Assembly (NCBI RefSeq): GCF_024228675.1
Contig: NZ_CP100461.1
Span: forward strand, 1,984,001-2,048,000
Source of the DNA: Salinigranum marinum
Lineage (GTDB): Archaea > Halobacteriota > Halobacteria > Halobacteriales > Haloferacaceae
Reading direction: 5' to 3'
Length of the DNA stretch: 64,000 nucleotides
In this document: one piece after another, positions 26,622 to 33,906 of the stretch
Position numbering within the stretch: the first letter of the stretch is position 1
Layout of the letters: each line of letters begins with the position of its first letter
Translations under genes and position numbers: made by a program
Notes under the pieces: model-generated
Databases searched by the model: none
What the model was told of the DNA's origin: nothing
Seen by the model: the letters and a program-made list of their open reading frames with translations, nothing else

Positions 26622-27047
26622 CTACTCCATGCCCCGCGCTTCGGCACCGTCCCGGATCTCTTCGGCGCGTCCCCGGACCCACGAGACGTACCGTTCGATC
26701 CGTTCCGGCTTCTTGCCGAAAAACGACGCGACCCAGAGGCGGTCGTGGTGCGGCTGTGTCAGGAGGTACGCGGCCATCACGGCCCGGCCCGCCTGGATGA
26801 TGACCGGTGGGACGCCGCGCTCGCCGGTGCCCGCCTCCTCGAACCCGTTGGCACAGAAGTAGACGTCGGCGTACAGCTCAGCCATCTCGGGGTCCTCGAA
26901 CTCCAGCCCCTGGTGTTTCGGAGCCTCGAACCGGTAGCGGGGCTCGTCGGCGGCGGGGGAGTGCTCGACGATTCGGACGCCCAAGACGTACTGTTCGTGG
27001 ATCGATTCGCGCTCCTCGCCCGCGGGTCGGTGGTCTGGTTTCGACAT
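26622..27047 (-). CDS. Haloarchaeal hypothetical protein, 141 aa
   Basis: I do not recognise the family. It is a soluble acidic protein starting MSKPDHRPAGEERESIHE. Notable stretches are EDPEMAELYADVYFCANGFEEA, a helix ending in a cysteine, and VIIQAGRAVMAAYLLTQPHHDRLW. No signal peptide or obvious catalytic motif is seen. Coding bias is strong. A TATA box on the minus strand around 27138-27148 would leave a leader of about 65 bases. Confidence 0.8.
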   Translation of the reverse strand: MSKPDHRPAGEERESIHEQYVLGVRIVEHSPAADEPRYRFEAPKHQGLEFEDPEMAELYADVYFCANGFEEAGTGERGVPPVIIQAGRAVMAAYLLTQPHHDRLWVASFFGKKPERIERYVSWVRGRAEEIRDGAEARGME

Positions 27048-27270
27048 GTGTGCGACGTCGGTCGTCGTGCCGTCGCGTCGGTCTCGACGCCGACGAACAC
27101 GACCACGTCACGTTCGCTCTGGCGGGAGCGGGGGGAGTACGTTTATAATTCCGGTATATATTAGTGGGGAGCCGTCGGCGACGGTCTCGATGGCTATTGA
27201 CTCCGGCGTCGTCCGCTCGCGGACGCACAGTTAACTCGCTGGGGAGCGAGGTACGGGTTGGCCCAGAGAT

Positions 27271-27681
27271 ATGACCACGATCACACTCGACGACGCGAGA
27301 GCGCTCGTCTCGGCGGCCGAATCGAAAGCCGACGCGGTCGGTGTCCCGATGTGTATCGCCGTGATGGACGACGGGGCGGACCTCGTTGCCTTCCACCGGA
27401 TGGACGGCGCGCTCCTCGCCAGCGTCGACATCGCACAGAACAAGGCGTACACCGCGGTGACGCTGGAGCTGGACTCCGAGACCGTGTGGGAGCTCGCACA
27501 GCCCGGCGAGCCGCTGTACGGCATCGGCGGGACGAACGACGGCCGAATCGTCACGTTCGGCGGCGGGATCCCGCTGGAGGCCGACGGCCAGGTCATCGGC
27601 GGTGTCGGCGTCTCGGGCGGGAGCGTCGAGGAGGACGTCGCGGTCGCGTCGGCCGCCGTCGAGGCGTTCGAGTCGCTGTAA
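27271..27681 (+). CDS. GlcG/HbpS family heme-binding-like protein
   Basis: A 136-residue single-domain protein of the GlcG/HbpS (DUF336) family. It begins ITLDDARALVSAAESKADAVG, then VPMCIAVMDDGADLVAFHRMDG, and ends with GGGIPLEADGQVIGGVGVSGGSVEEDVAVA, the glycine-rich core. Family members include a secreted heme-degrading sensor partner and proteins linked to cofactor use, but no signal peptide is present here. The cob(I)alamin adenosyltransferase gene converges on it from the right. Confidence 0.9.
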   Translation: MTTITLDDARALVSAAESKADAVGVPMCIAVMDDGADLVAFHRMDGALLASVDIAQNKAYTAVTLELDSETVWELAQPGEPLYGIGGTNDGRIVTFGGGIPLEADGQVIGGVGVSGGSVEEDVAVASAAVEAFESL

Positions 27682-27737
27682 CCCGTGCGGTTCCGTCTCG
27701 GGCGGTCGGGCGCGTGGACGTCGCGGCAGGACGACGG

Positions 27738-28271
27738 TCAGTAGGTCGGGTGCTCCTCGGGGACGTCGTCGCGCGCGTTCACGAGTCGCGCGAGCACGAA
27801 GAGGAGGTCGGAGAGCCGGTTGAGGTACGCCACCGCCTCGTGGTTGACGGGTTCGTCCTGCATGAGCACCACCGCCCGCCGTTCGGCGCGGCGGCAGACC
27901 GCCCGGGCGTGGTGGAGGCGGGAACCGGCGTCGCCACCGCCGGGGAGGATGAACGACGTGAGGGGTTCGAGCTGTTCGTCGGCGGTGTCGATCCACGTCT
28001 CCACCTGCGCCGTGTGCTCCTCTCGGAGGACCGGGTCGTCGGGGTCGGGGTCGGGGTTCGCGAAATCGGCCTGGACGATGTGGAGGTGGTTCTGGATCGC
28101 CGCGAGCCACTCGTCGACGTCGTCGTAGCCGGTCGGGCGAACCCGCCCGATCAGGGCGTTCACCTCGTCGACGTTCCCGTACGCCTCGATTCGCGGGCTC
28201 GCTTTCGAGACCCGGGACATGTCCTTGAGATCGGTCTGTCCTTCGTCGCCGCGGCGGGTGTATATCTTCAT
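27738..28271 (-). CDS. Cob(I)alamin adenosyltransferase, PduO type
   Basis: Transfers the adenosyl group of ATP to cob(I)alamin, making coenzyme B12. The protein is 177 residues. MKIYTRRGDEGQTDL is the ATP-binding N-terminus. SPRIEAYGNVDEVNALIG and the C-terminal SRLHHARAVCRRAERR, with YLNRLSDLLFVLAR, are signature segments of the PduO fold. The ATG at 28271 begins directly at the conserved motif. No cobalamin riboswitch sequence (B12 box) was found in its leader region. Confidence 0.93.
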   Translation of the reverse strand: MKIYTRRGDEGQTDLKDMSRVSKASPRIEAYGNVDEVNALIGRVRPTGYDDVDEWLAAIQNHLHIVQADFANPDPDPDDPVLREEHTAQVETWIDTADEQLEPLTSFILPGGGDAGSRLHHARAVCRRAERRAVVLMQDEPVNHEAVAYLNRLSDLLFVLARLVNARDDVPEEHPTY

Positions 28272-28641
28272 GGATTCGTGTGCTCCGTGGGATGGTCGTG
28301 CAGTGTCGGCGGGCCCGACCCGACCTCTCGTCGCGGTCGGCGTCGCTCGCCGTTCGGTAGTCGCCGTCTCGACGGCCCCGTCGACAGTTCTCGACGACTG
28401 CCGTGTCCCGTCAGGGAACGGTTCGACCTTGGGAGCAGCGATGTTAAGTGTACGGTCGGCCACCGTCACGGTGTCACGGACGCCCCGGTCGAGAGCGGGG
28501 AGAGTGGCCCGTCGCGAACCGGACGCGAGAGGCGAGACCGCTCCCGAGACGGTCGGCGGGATCTGAGCTGACCACCTCTCGCTTCCGACGCCGACGCAGT
28601 CGACGGAACACATACATATCCGGCTCACGCGTATGTAGGCC
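28272..28641. other. Divergent intergenic region between PduO-type and phosphatase genes
   Basis: 370 bases with no gene recognised. On the plus side CATACATATCC (28611-28621) is centred about 27 bases before ATG 28642, a leaderless promoter. On the minus side CACTTAACAT (about 28443-28452) is a possible but distant TATA box for the PduO gene, which would leave a leader of roughly 150 bases. Confidence 0.45.
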
Positions 28642-29277
28642 ATGACGCGCGTCCTCTGGCTCGTTCGGCACGGCGAACGCCGAGACGAGGCCGACCCTGG
28701 GTGGGTCGATCAGGCAGACCGCCCACACGACCCGCCGCTCACGGACCACGGCCGCTGGCAGGCCGAGCGCGTGGCGGACCGTCTCGGTGGCCGTGAGATC
28801 GGAGCCGTCTACTCGTCGCCGTTCCTCCGGGCGGCGGAGACCGCACACATCGTCGCACAGCGCCTCGACTGCCCGCTCTTCGTCGACCACGGCCTCTCCG
28901 AACACCTCAACGCCGACTGGTTCGACGTCGCTCCCTCAATCATGGCGCCGCGGACGCTCGCCGAACGGTTCGACACCGTCGACACGAGTCACGCGTCGGT
29001 GCTCCGCCCGAACTACCCCGAGTCTGACGACGAAGCCGCCGACCGGACGGTGCGAGCGGTCCGTCGACTCGCCGCGTCGGCTCCCGACTCGGTCCTCTTC
29101 GTCGGTCACGGCCTCACGGTGGCGAGCGTGGTTTCGGGCTTCACCGGCCGGACCGACGTCGACACCCCACCGTGTGGGATCACCAGACTCACCGCCTACC
29201 CGTGGGGCTGGGACGTCGATCTCCTCGCGGACACGTCGCACCTGTCGGACGACGACACTGCCGGCGAAGACGAGTGA
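28642..29277 (+). CDS. Histidine phosphatase family protein
   Basis: A 211-residue phosphoglycerate-mutase-like phosphatase. The phospho-accepting histidine lies in LVRHGERRDEAD (RHG at residues 9-11), and the second catalytic histidine is in VLFVGHGLTVASVV. Conserved SSPFLRAAETAHIVAQ lies between. Members dephosphorylate small metabolites or proteins; the substrate is not predictable. It has a leaderless promoter and no operon partners. Confidence 0.92.
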   Translation: MTRVLWLVRHGERRDEADPGWVDQADRPHDPPLTDHGRWQAERVADRLGGREIGAVYSSPFLRAAETAHIVAQRLDCPLFVDHGLSEHLNADWFDVAPSIMAPRTLAERFDTVDTSHASVLRPNYPESDDEAADRTVRAVRRLAASAPDSVLFVGHGLTVASVVSGFTGRTDVDTPPCGITRLTAYPWGWDVDLLADTSHLSDDDTAGEDE

Positions 29278-29412
29278 TGCCTGGGTCCACGCACGCCACC
29301 ACCGGGCTCACGGGTCCGTTCGAACGTCCCGGACCGCCAGCGCGTCCCCCGTGTGAGCGGCCACGCGGGGTCGGCTCGGGGCGGGCAGTCGGCTCACCGG
29401 CGGCTGGCCGTC

Positions 29413-29454
29413 GTCGGCCTCGTCGCTGGCCCTGTCGGCCTCGTCGCTGGCCCC
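29413..29454. repeat. 21-bp unit repeated twice in tandem
   Basis: The unit GTCGGCCTCGTCGCTGGCCC plus one variable base occurs at 29413-29433 and 29434-29454, differing only in the last base (T, then C). It lies in the gap before the DedA-type gene. Confidence 0.7.
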
Positions 29455-29497
29455 GTCGACCGGGACGTACGACGGCGTCGCCACGTCACGCCCGCCG

Positions 29498-30115
29498 ATG
29501 GAACTGAGCAGGGTCGCGCTCGGACTCGTGCGACTGTACGGTCCGCTCGCGGTGTGTCTCTTCGTCTTCCTCGAGACGTCGATGCTCTTCCCACTCCTCC
29601 CGAGCGAGGTCGTCGTCCCGGCGGCCGCCGCGGTGCTCGTCACGGACTTCCCGTCGTTTCTCGTGTTCGTCCTGGCGGGCGTCGTCGGCGGCACCGCGGG
29701 CGCGTTCGTCCCGTTCGTCGTGTTCTCCGACCCCCGGATCGGTGCGACCGGCTGGCTCGAAGACCGCATCGCCGTCTCCGAGGAGCAGATCGAACGCGGC
29801 CAGCGGTGGTTCCGGAGATGGGGGGAGCCGTCGGTGCTCTGGGGCCGGTTCCTCCCCGTGTTCCGGTCCGCCATCTCCATCCCGGCCGGCCTCGCACGGA
29901 TGGATCCGACGCGGTTCGGCGTCTTCACGGCGGTCGGAACGGCCGGATTCTACGCGGCGACCGGTGGGCTCGTCTACTACGGCCGCCGACAGTCGCTCGG
30001 CGCGGCCGTCGTCGCCGTCGCCACCGACAGGCCGGGGCTGACCGCAGTCGGGATCCTCGTGCTTCTCGGGATCGCACTCGTGGTCGGTGGGCTGAGCCGT
30101 CGCCTGAACCAGTGA
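29498..30115 (+). CDS. DedA (VTT domain) family membrane protein
   Basis: A 205-residue integral membrane protein. DedA features are FLETSMLFPLLPSEVVVPAAAA near the N-terminus, the GGTAGAFV glycine-rich segment, and WGRFLPVFRSAISIPAGLARM, the conserved F/G-R-x4-R-x3-PAG motif in the VTT domain. DedA proteins act as lipid scramblases or flippases and help maintain the membrane potential. The start ATG at 29498 was chosen because sequence before it is not hydrophobic or conserved. A single-gene unit. Confidence 0.9.
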   Translation: MELSRVALGLVRLYGPLAVCLFVFLETSMLFPLLPSEVVVPAAAAVLVTDFPSFLVFVLAGVVGGTAGAFVPFVVFSDPRIGATGWLEDRIAVSEEQIERGQRWFRRWGEPSVLWGRFLPVFRSAISIPAGLARMDPTRFGVFTAVGTAGFYAATGGLVYYGRRQSLGAAVVAVATDRPGLTAVGILVLLGIALVVGGLSRRLNQ

Positions 30116-30161
30116 GCGAACGTCACAGGCGTCGTCCAGACGTAGGGTCGACGGTCCCGGC

Positions 30162-30467
30162 TCAGTCGAACGTCACCCGAGCGAGCGCGACGAGCGCGAC
30201 CAGTTCGAGGACGTGCAGCGCCAGCATCGCGCGCCACGCGACGACGGGCACCGCCGTGGTGAACCAGGCGGACAGTCTCGGATCCGCCTGGTAGACGTAC
30301 AGCGCGACCGCGTTCTCGGCGAACAGCAACAGGGCGAACACCAGCAGTCCCGCGGCGTGCATCGACCGGAGCGCCAGGTAGTTGCGCGCCCAGACGCTCG
30401 CCAGCCCCGCGAGCAGTAGGAGGTTCACGGCCGCGGCGACGCGCGCGGCGTCGAGCCAGACGCTCAT
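30162..30467 (-). CDS. Hypothetical membrane protein, 101 aa
   Basis: Three or four hydrophobic helices (AAAVNLLLLAGLASVW, AAGLLVFALLLFAENAVAL, MLALHVLELVALVALA) with short charged loops. The histidine-containing helix HAAGLLVFALLLFAEN is reminiscent of haloarchaeal membrane proteins seen near redox or copper genes, but I cannot name a family. Coding bias is good. It lies between DedA and the ferritin-like lipoprotein gene. Confidence 0.75.
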   Translation of the reverse strand: MSVWLDAARVAAAVNLLLLAGLASVWARNYLALRSMHAAGLLVFALLLFAENAVALYVYQADPRLSAWFTTAVPVVAWRAMLALHVLELVALVALARVTFD

Positions 30468-30608
30468 GACGGCGGGCGCGACGGGACCTGCCGCGCGGTC
30501 TGCCCGCGACCGGAGCGACGTCCTGACACCGGCGACGGCGTGGCCGGTCCCGTCTGCGGGGGAGACGATCTCCGACGCGAACCGACGCGAGCAGGGGCGT
30601 GGTGCATC

Positions 30609-31964
30609 TCAGCCGACGATGAACTGGCCGGCGATCTCGCGCACCTCCGCCATCGACATCGCCTCGTCGACGCCAGCGGGGAACGGCGACTCGACGTTGA
30701 GCTCGTTGAGGAAGCCGGCGTGGCGGGCCTCGACGCTGTGGATGCCGATCGCCGCGGCGAAGACGTCGTCGTTCGTCACGGTGGGTGCCGCGCCGGCGTA
30801 GGCGGCGACGCCGGTATTTTCGAGCGCCTGGGCCACGGCCAAAAACTCCGAGGGGGTCTCGTAGCCGAAGTCGTACTCGGCCTCCTCGACGGGCGTCCCA
30901 CCCAGCCGTTCGACGACGTCGGTCAGCGCCGTCACGTGGGCGGCCTCGTGTTCTCCGGCGGTCGCGAGGGACGCCGGCACCTCCATCCGGACCGCCTCGT
31001 CGAACGGCGACAGGACGTCCGCCGTCATCAGTTCCTCGTCGGAGAACTCCGCGAGGCCGTCGCGGTAGAAGGCGTTCTCGAGGTGCTCCAGCGTGAGCGC
31101 GTAGTTGAGCACGTCGACGTCGCTCGTGTCGTTCTCCGCCTTCCGCGCGACGGGCATCGACTCGGTCTCGGGCGTCCCGGCCATCCCACTCGTGTCCGAG
31201 GTGACGAACTGGCCGGCGATCTCGAGCACCTCGGCCATCGACATCGACTCGTCGACGGCGTTGGGGTAGGGACTGTCGCCGTTGACGAGGTTCAGGAAGC
31301 CGGCGTGGCGGGCCTCGACGCTGTGGATGCCGGCGGCGGCCGCGAGCACGTCGTTGCTGTGGACCGACGGGGCGGCACCGGCGTAGGCGGCGACGCCGGT
31401 GTTTTCGAGCGCCTGGGCCACGGCCAAAAACTCCGAGGGGGTCTCGTAGCCGAAGTCGTACTCGGCTTCCTCGGCCGGGGTCCCGCCCAGCCGTTCGACG
31501 GTCGCCGAGATCGCTTCGACGTGGGCCGCCTCGTGCTCGCCGACGGTGGCGAGGGACGCCGGCACCTCCATCCGGACCTGTTCGCCGAAGCCCGAGAGCA
31601 CGCTCGCGTTCATCAGTTCCTCGTCGGAGAACTCCGCGAGGCCGTCGCGGTAGAAGGCGTTCTCGAGGTGCTCCAGCGTGAGCGCGTAGTTGAGCACGGG
31701 AACGTCGGGGGTGACGGACTCCATCTCCTCCGTCTCGGTCGGCTCCTCGGTCGGGGTCGCCGTCTCCGCCGGGGTCGCGGTTGGCGTGTCGGTCGCCGTC
31801 GCGGTGTCGGTTCCACCGCTGCCGGAGCCGTCCCCGCCCATGCAGCCGGCGAGCGCGATAGTGCTCAGCGCGGCCGTCGAGCCGAGGAAGGCGCGGCGCG
31901 AGGCGCGGTCGGGTGCGGTCGTGGTCGGGTCGTCGCGGTCGGACGCGGTCTCGTTCGAGGTCAT
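30609..31964 (-). CDS. Tat lipoprotein with two tandem ferritin-like domains
   Basis: A 451-residue exported protein starting at ATG 31964. It has a twin-arginine signal (SRRAFLGS) with lipobox IALAGC (Cys41) and a Thr/Glu-rich linker. Two ferritin-like (PF13668-type) domains lie at residues 87-256 and 282-451. They are about 82% identical by eye and collinear without gaps. Each contains LNYALTLEHLENAFY, GEHEAAHV and HSVEARHAG, which supply the glutamate and histidine ligands of a di-iron-type helical bundle. The linker between them is 25 residues. It is probably a surface iron-binding or stress protein. The high identity suggests recent duplication or ongoing gene conversion. Confidence 0.92.
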   Translation of the reverse strand: MTSNETASDRDDPTTTAPDRASRRAFLGSTAALSTIALAGCMGGDGSGSGGTDTATATDTPTATPAETATPTEEPTETEEMESVTPDVPVLNYALTLEHLENAFYRDGLAEFSDEELMNASVLSGFGEQVRMEVPASLATVGEHEAAHVEAISATVERLGGTPAEEAEYDFGYETPSEFLAVAQALENTGVAAYAGAAPSVHSNDVLAAAAGIHSVEARHAGFLNLVNGDSPYPNAVDESMSMAEVLEIAGQFVTSDTSGMAGTPETESMPVARKAENDTSDVDVLNYALTLEHLENAFYRDGLAEFSDEELMTADVLSPFDEAVRMEVPASLATAGEHEAAHVTALTDVVERLGGTPVEEAEYDFGYETPSEFLAVAQALENTGVAAYAGAAPTVTNDDVFAAAIGIHSVEARHAGFLNELNVESPFPAGVDEAMSMAEVREIAGQFIVG

Positions 31965-32006
31965 TGGCGTCGACCGTGACTGGGGACAAAACACGGATGA
32001 AGATAC

Positions 32007-32069
32007 TCCGAACTGCCACGCGATTCTTCCCGGAGTCGGACGCGATTGTGTCCGAACTGCCACGCGATT
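32007..32069. repeat. 19-bp direct repeats upstream of the ferritin-like lipoprotein gene
   Basis: TCCGAACTGCCACGCGATT occurs at 32007-32025 and 32051-32069 (44 bases apart), with a partial third copy CCGAACTGCGCG at about 32087-32098. The repeats lie 43-105 bases upstream of ATG 31964, in the right place for an operator or activator site. Confidence 0.6.
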
Positions 32070-32193
32070 GTGACCCAATTCCGACCCCGAACTGCGCGGT
32101 CGACGCCGGGGCGCGCGGTCCCACGCGGTCGTACACTTTCACTTTCACCGCGCTAGGCTGACCTACAAGCCGCTCTGCGCCCGTTCTCTAGCT

Positions 32194-32361
32194 ATGCTCG
32201 CACCGAAAGCCAGCCGTGAGCCACGAACGCGCAGGCGGATCGACATCACCGATCTCCCGGCCGAGACGGTCGACGACTACGTCCGCGCACAGGCCACCGA
32301 CGCCGTCGAACTCTCCCTCGAACGCCGCGGTGCGCGCACGTTCCTCGTCGTCGAATCCTGA
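32194..32361 (+). CDS. Small basic hypothetical protein, 55 aa
   Basis: A short frame from ATG 32194 to TGA 32361. It begins MLAPKASREPRTRRR and continues DITDLPAETVDDYVRAQATDAVELSLERRG, ending RTFLVVES. Codon choice is strongly GC3-biased, and the alternation of a Asp/Glu/Val helix and a terminal beta strand looks protein-like. The family is not recognised. It precedes tRNA-Ser by about 70 bases. Confidence 0.6.
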   Translation: MLAPKASREPRTRRRIDITDLPAETVDDYVRAQATDAVELSLERRGARTFLVVES

Positions 32362-32433
32362 CCCCACCGTGGCCGGCCCGTCGCCTCGGGAAATCGAAAC
32401 CCATTACTTACCCCGCGGTGGAGTAAGAACTGA

Positions 32434-32518
32434 GCCGAGGTAGCCTAGCCTGGCCAAGGCGGTAGATTCGAAATCTACTGTCCATTCGGACACGTGAGTT
32501 CAAATCTCACCCTCGGCG
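32434..32518 (+). tRNA. tRNA-Ser (anticodon CGA)
   Basis: An 85-base type II tRNA. Acceptor GCCGAGG pairs with CCTCGGC, followed by discriminator G. The anticodon stem GTAGA/TCTAC encloses loop TTCGAAA (anticodon CGA, reading UCG). The long variable arm TGTCCATTCGGACAC is typical of serine tRNA. The T arm is GTGAG-TTCAAAT-CTCAC. No intron and no encoded CCA. Confidence 0.97.
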
Positions 32519-32669
32519 CTTCTCCCGACGGCTGTCGACGGGACCAGCATGTGAGCCGTCGCTCGCACACGAGTTCGCCTCTCCGGGGGCGCGTACGTCC
32601 TCACCCGTGAGAGGCTCGTCGAAAAGGTCATAACTGGCGCCGTCATCGGAGCGGTCGACACTGATCGAC

Positions 32670-32798
32670 ATGAAGACCTGTGAGTCCTGTGGGGGCCGAA
32701 TCTACCGGGAACGACCGTCGAACGCCGAGTACGGGGTCGCCGTCGTCGACGGCCGACGGTACCCGGACGCCTGTCCACGCTGTGACGCCTCGCTCTGA
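32670..32798 (+). CDS. Zinc-ribbon microprotein, 42 aa
   Basis: From ATG 32670 to TGA 32798, encoding MKTCESCGGRIYRERP... with a second pair CPRCDAS near the C-terminus. Two CxxC pairs 31 residues apart make a plausible zinc ribbon. Codon bias and the paired cysteines support it as a real gene despite its size. The function is unknown. Confidence 0.62.
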   Translation: MKTCESCGGRIYRERPSNAEYGVAVVDGRRYPDACPRCDASL

Positions 32799-32912
32799 GG
32801 CGACTCGGCCCGGCGTGTCGAGCGCCGTGGTTCCACGTTCGTGTCCATCGTCGCCCAGAAAGCATCGTTCGTCACCTGGTCTCGACCACTCAGCCCAGAC
32901 GGTGGGCCGCAG

Positions 32913-33272
32913 TCAGGAGCGGTCGGTGAGGGCGACAGACCCCGCCTCGCCGGAGCCGGTGAGGTGAGCGAGCTGTACGGGCAGGTGGTCCGCACAGAAG
33001 ACGGGCGTCTCGTCGACGACGGCGTACCCCTCGGTCGCGTACTCATTGCCCGTCTCGATCGAGACGTCGAGTTTGTGCTCCGGGAAGGCAAACACGCCCG
33101 CGTTCGTACACTCGACACAGCCGTCGAGGTGACCGAACGGGCGATCGATCAGCGACCGCCCGAACGCCTCCCGTTCACACGTCGAGCAGAACCCCCCATG
33201 GATCTCCCCGTCTCTCAGGCCGACGACGGCCCGGTTGTACTTCGTTTCGGACCTACATTTGACACAGCGCAT
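32913..33272 (-). CDS. Zinc-binding hypothetical protein, 119 aa
   Basis: Starts MRCVKCRSETKYNRAVVGL. Cysteine pairs at CVKC, CSTC and CVEC, plus CADH near the C-terminus, make two probable zinc sites of treble-clef or ribbon type. The central segment is REAFGRSLIDRPFGHLDG. The family looks haloarchaeal-specific; I do not recognise it more precisely. A TATA-like TTTATTAC (minus strand, around 33330) lies about 60 bases upstream of the start. Confidence 0.83.
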   Translation of the reverse strand: MRCVKCRSETKYNRAVVGLRDGEIHGGFCSTCEREAFGRSLIDRPFGHLDGCVECTNAGVFAFPEHKLDVSIETGNEYATEGYAVVDETPVFCADHLPVQLAHLTGSGEAGSVALTDRS

Positions 33273-33420
33273 GGGTGGGTGACATCGTGATGGTTGGGCA
33301 GGGGTATCAGGGCGTTCTCGGAGTAGGTGTAATAAACCCTGTGTCCAATTTATCGATATAGATAATTTTGCTGGCCGGGCACCCCGACGACCGACCCACG
33401 CGTGCCCGGTCGCCGGCGTC

Positions 33421-33792
33421 TCACTCGGACGCGAGCCAGTCCGTGATCTGCTCGCCCCCGCGGCGCGTCGTGGCCTCGTGGTCGGCCGACTGCTCGTCGG
33501 TGGGAGCCTCGTAGTCGGCGATCCACGCCTGCTCGCCGGGTCGTGTGTCGAGCGTCGGCGCTTTTACCCGGTGGAGCCACCCGATGAGGTAACCGTCGAC
33601 GTCGGACCGGTCGTCGGGGTTCGCGGCGCGTATCCAGACCTGGCCGTCGTCGGCGGCGAGTTCGTCGGCCCACGACTCCGCCTCGTCGCGGGAGTCGAAC
33701 CGATGGCGGACGCCGCGCTGGCAGACGACGGTCCCGACGGCGGCGTTCGACCGCCGGGCCGACCGCTTCACCTCGACGAGGTACTCCGACAC
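33421..33792 (-). CDS. Haloarchaeal hypothetical protein, 123 aa
   Basis: Starts at GTG 33792 (MSEYLVEVKRSARRSNAA). The N-terminal 75 residues look like a small alpha-beta domain (RHRFDSRDEAESWADELAAD, VWIRAANPDD, VDGYLIGWLHRVK), similar in style to short stress or SPOR-like repeats. The C-terminal third is acidic and probably disordered. No signal peptide or motif names a function. Confidence 0.75.
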   Translation of the reverse strand: MSEYLVEVKRSARRSNAAVGTVVCQRGVRHRFDSRDEAESWADELAADDGQVWIRAANPDDRSDVDGYLIGWLHRVKAPTLDTRPGEQAWIADYEAPTDEQSADHEATTRRGGEQITDWLASE

Positions 33793-33906
33793 GCCTCGGG
33801 CTATGGACGCGGCCGACTTTTACACGTCGCTTCGGCGGTGGCTGGTTCGTCCGGGTGATGACCGGCGACGGCCCCGACGCTTCGAAGCGCGAAGCCCGTC
33901 CGAGGA

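Noticed and set aside
28272-28450. Cobalamin riboswitch before the PduO-type adenosyltransferase gene
   Set aside because: No B12-box sequence was found in the leader, and the class is rare in haloarchaea.
29308-29500. Minus-strand frame with DEAD-like repeats in the gap before the DedA-type gene
   Set aside because: It merely translates the 21-bp tandem repeat and continues antisense through the DedA gene; no start or promoter supports it.
29977-32148. Long frame overlapping the tandem ferritin-like gene in another phase of the same strand
   Set aside because: Arg/Gly-rich shadow; the ferritin-like frame has the Tat signal, lipobox and both domains.
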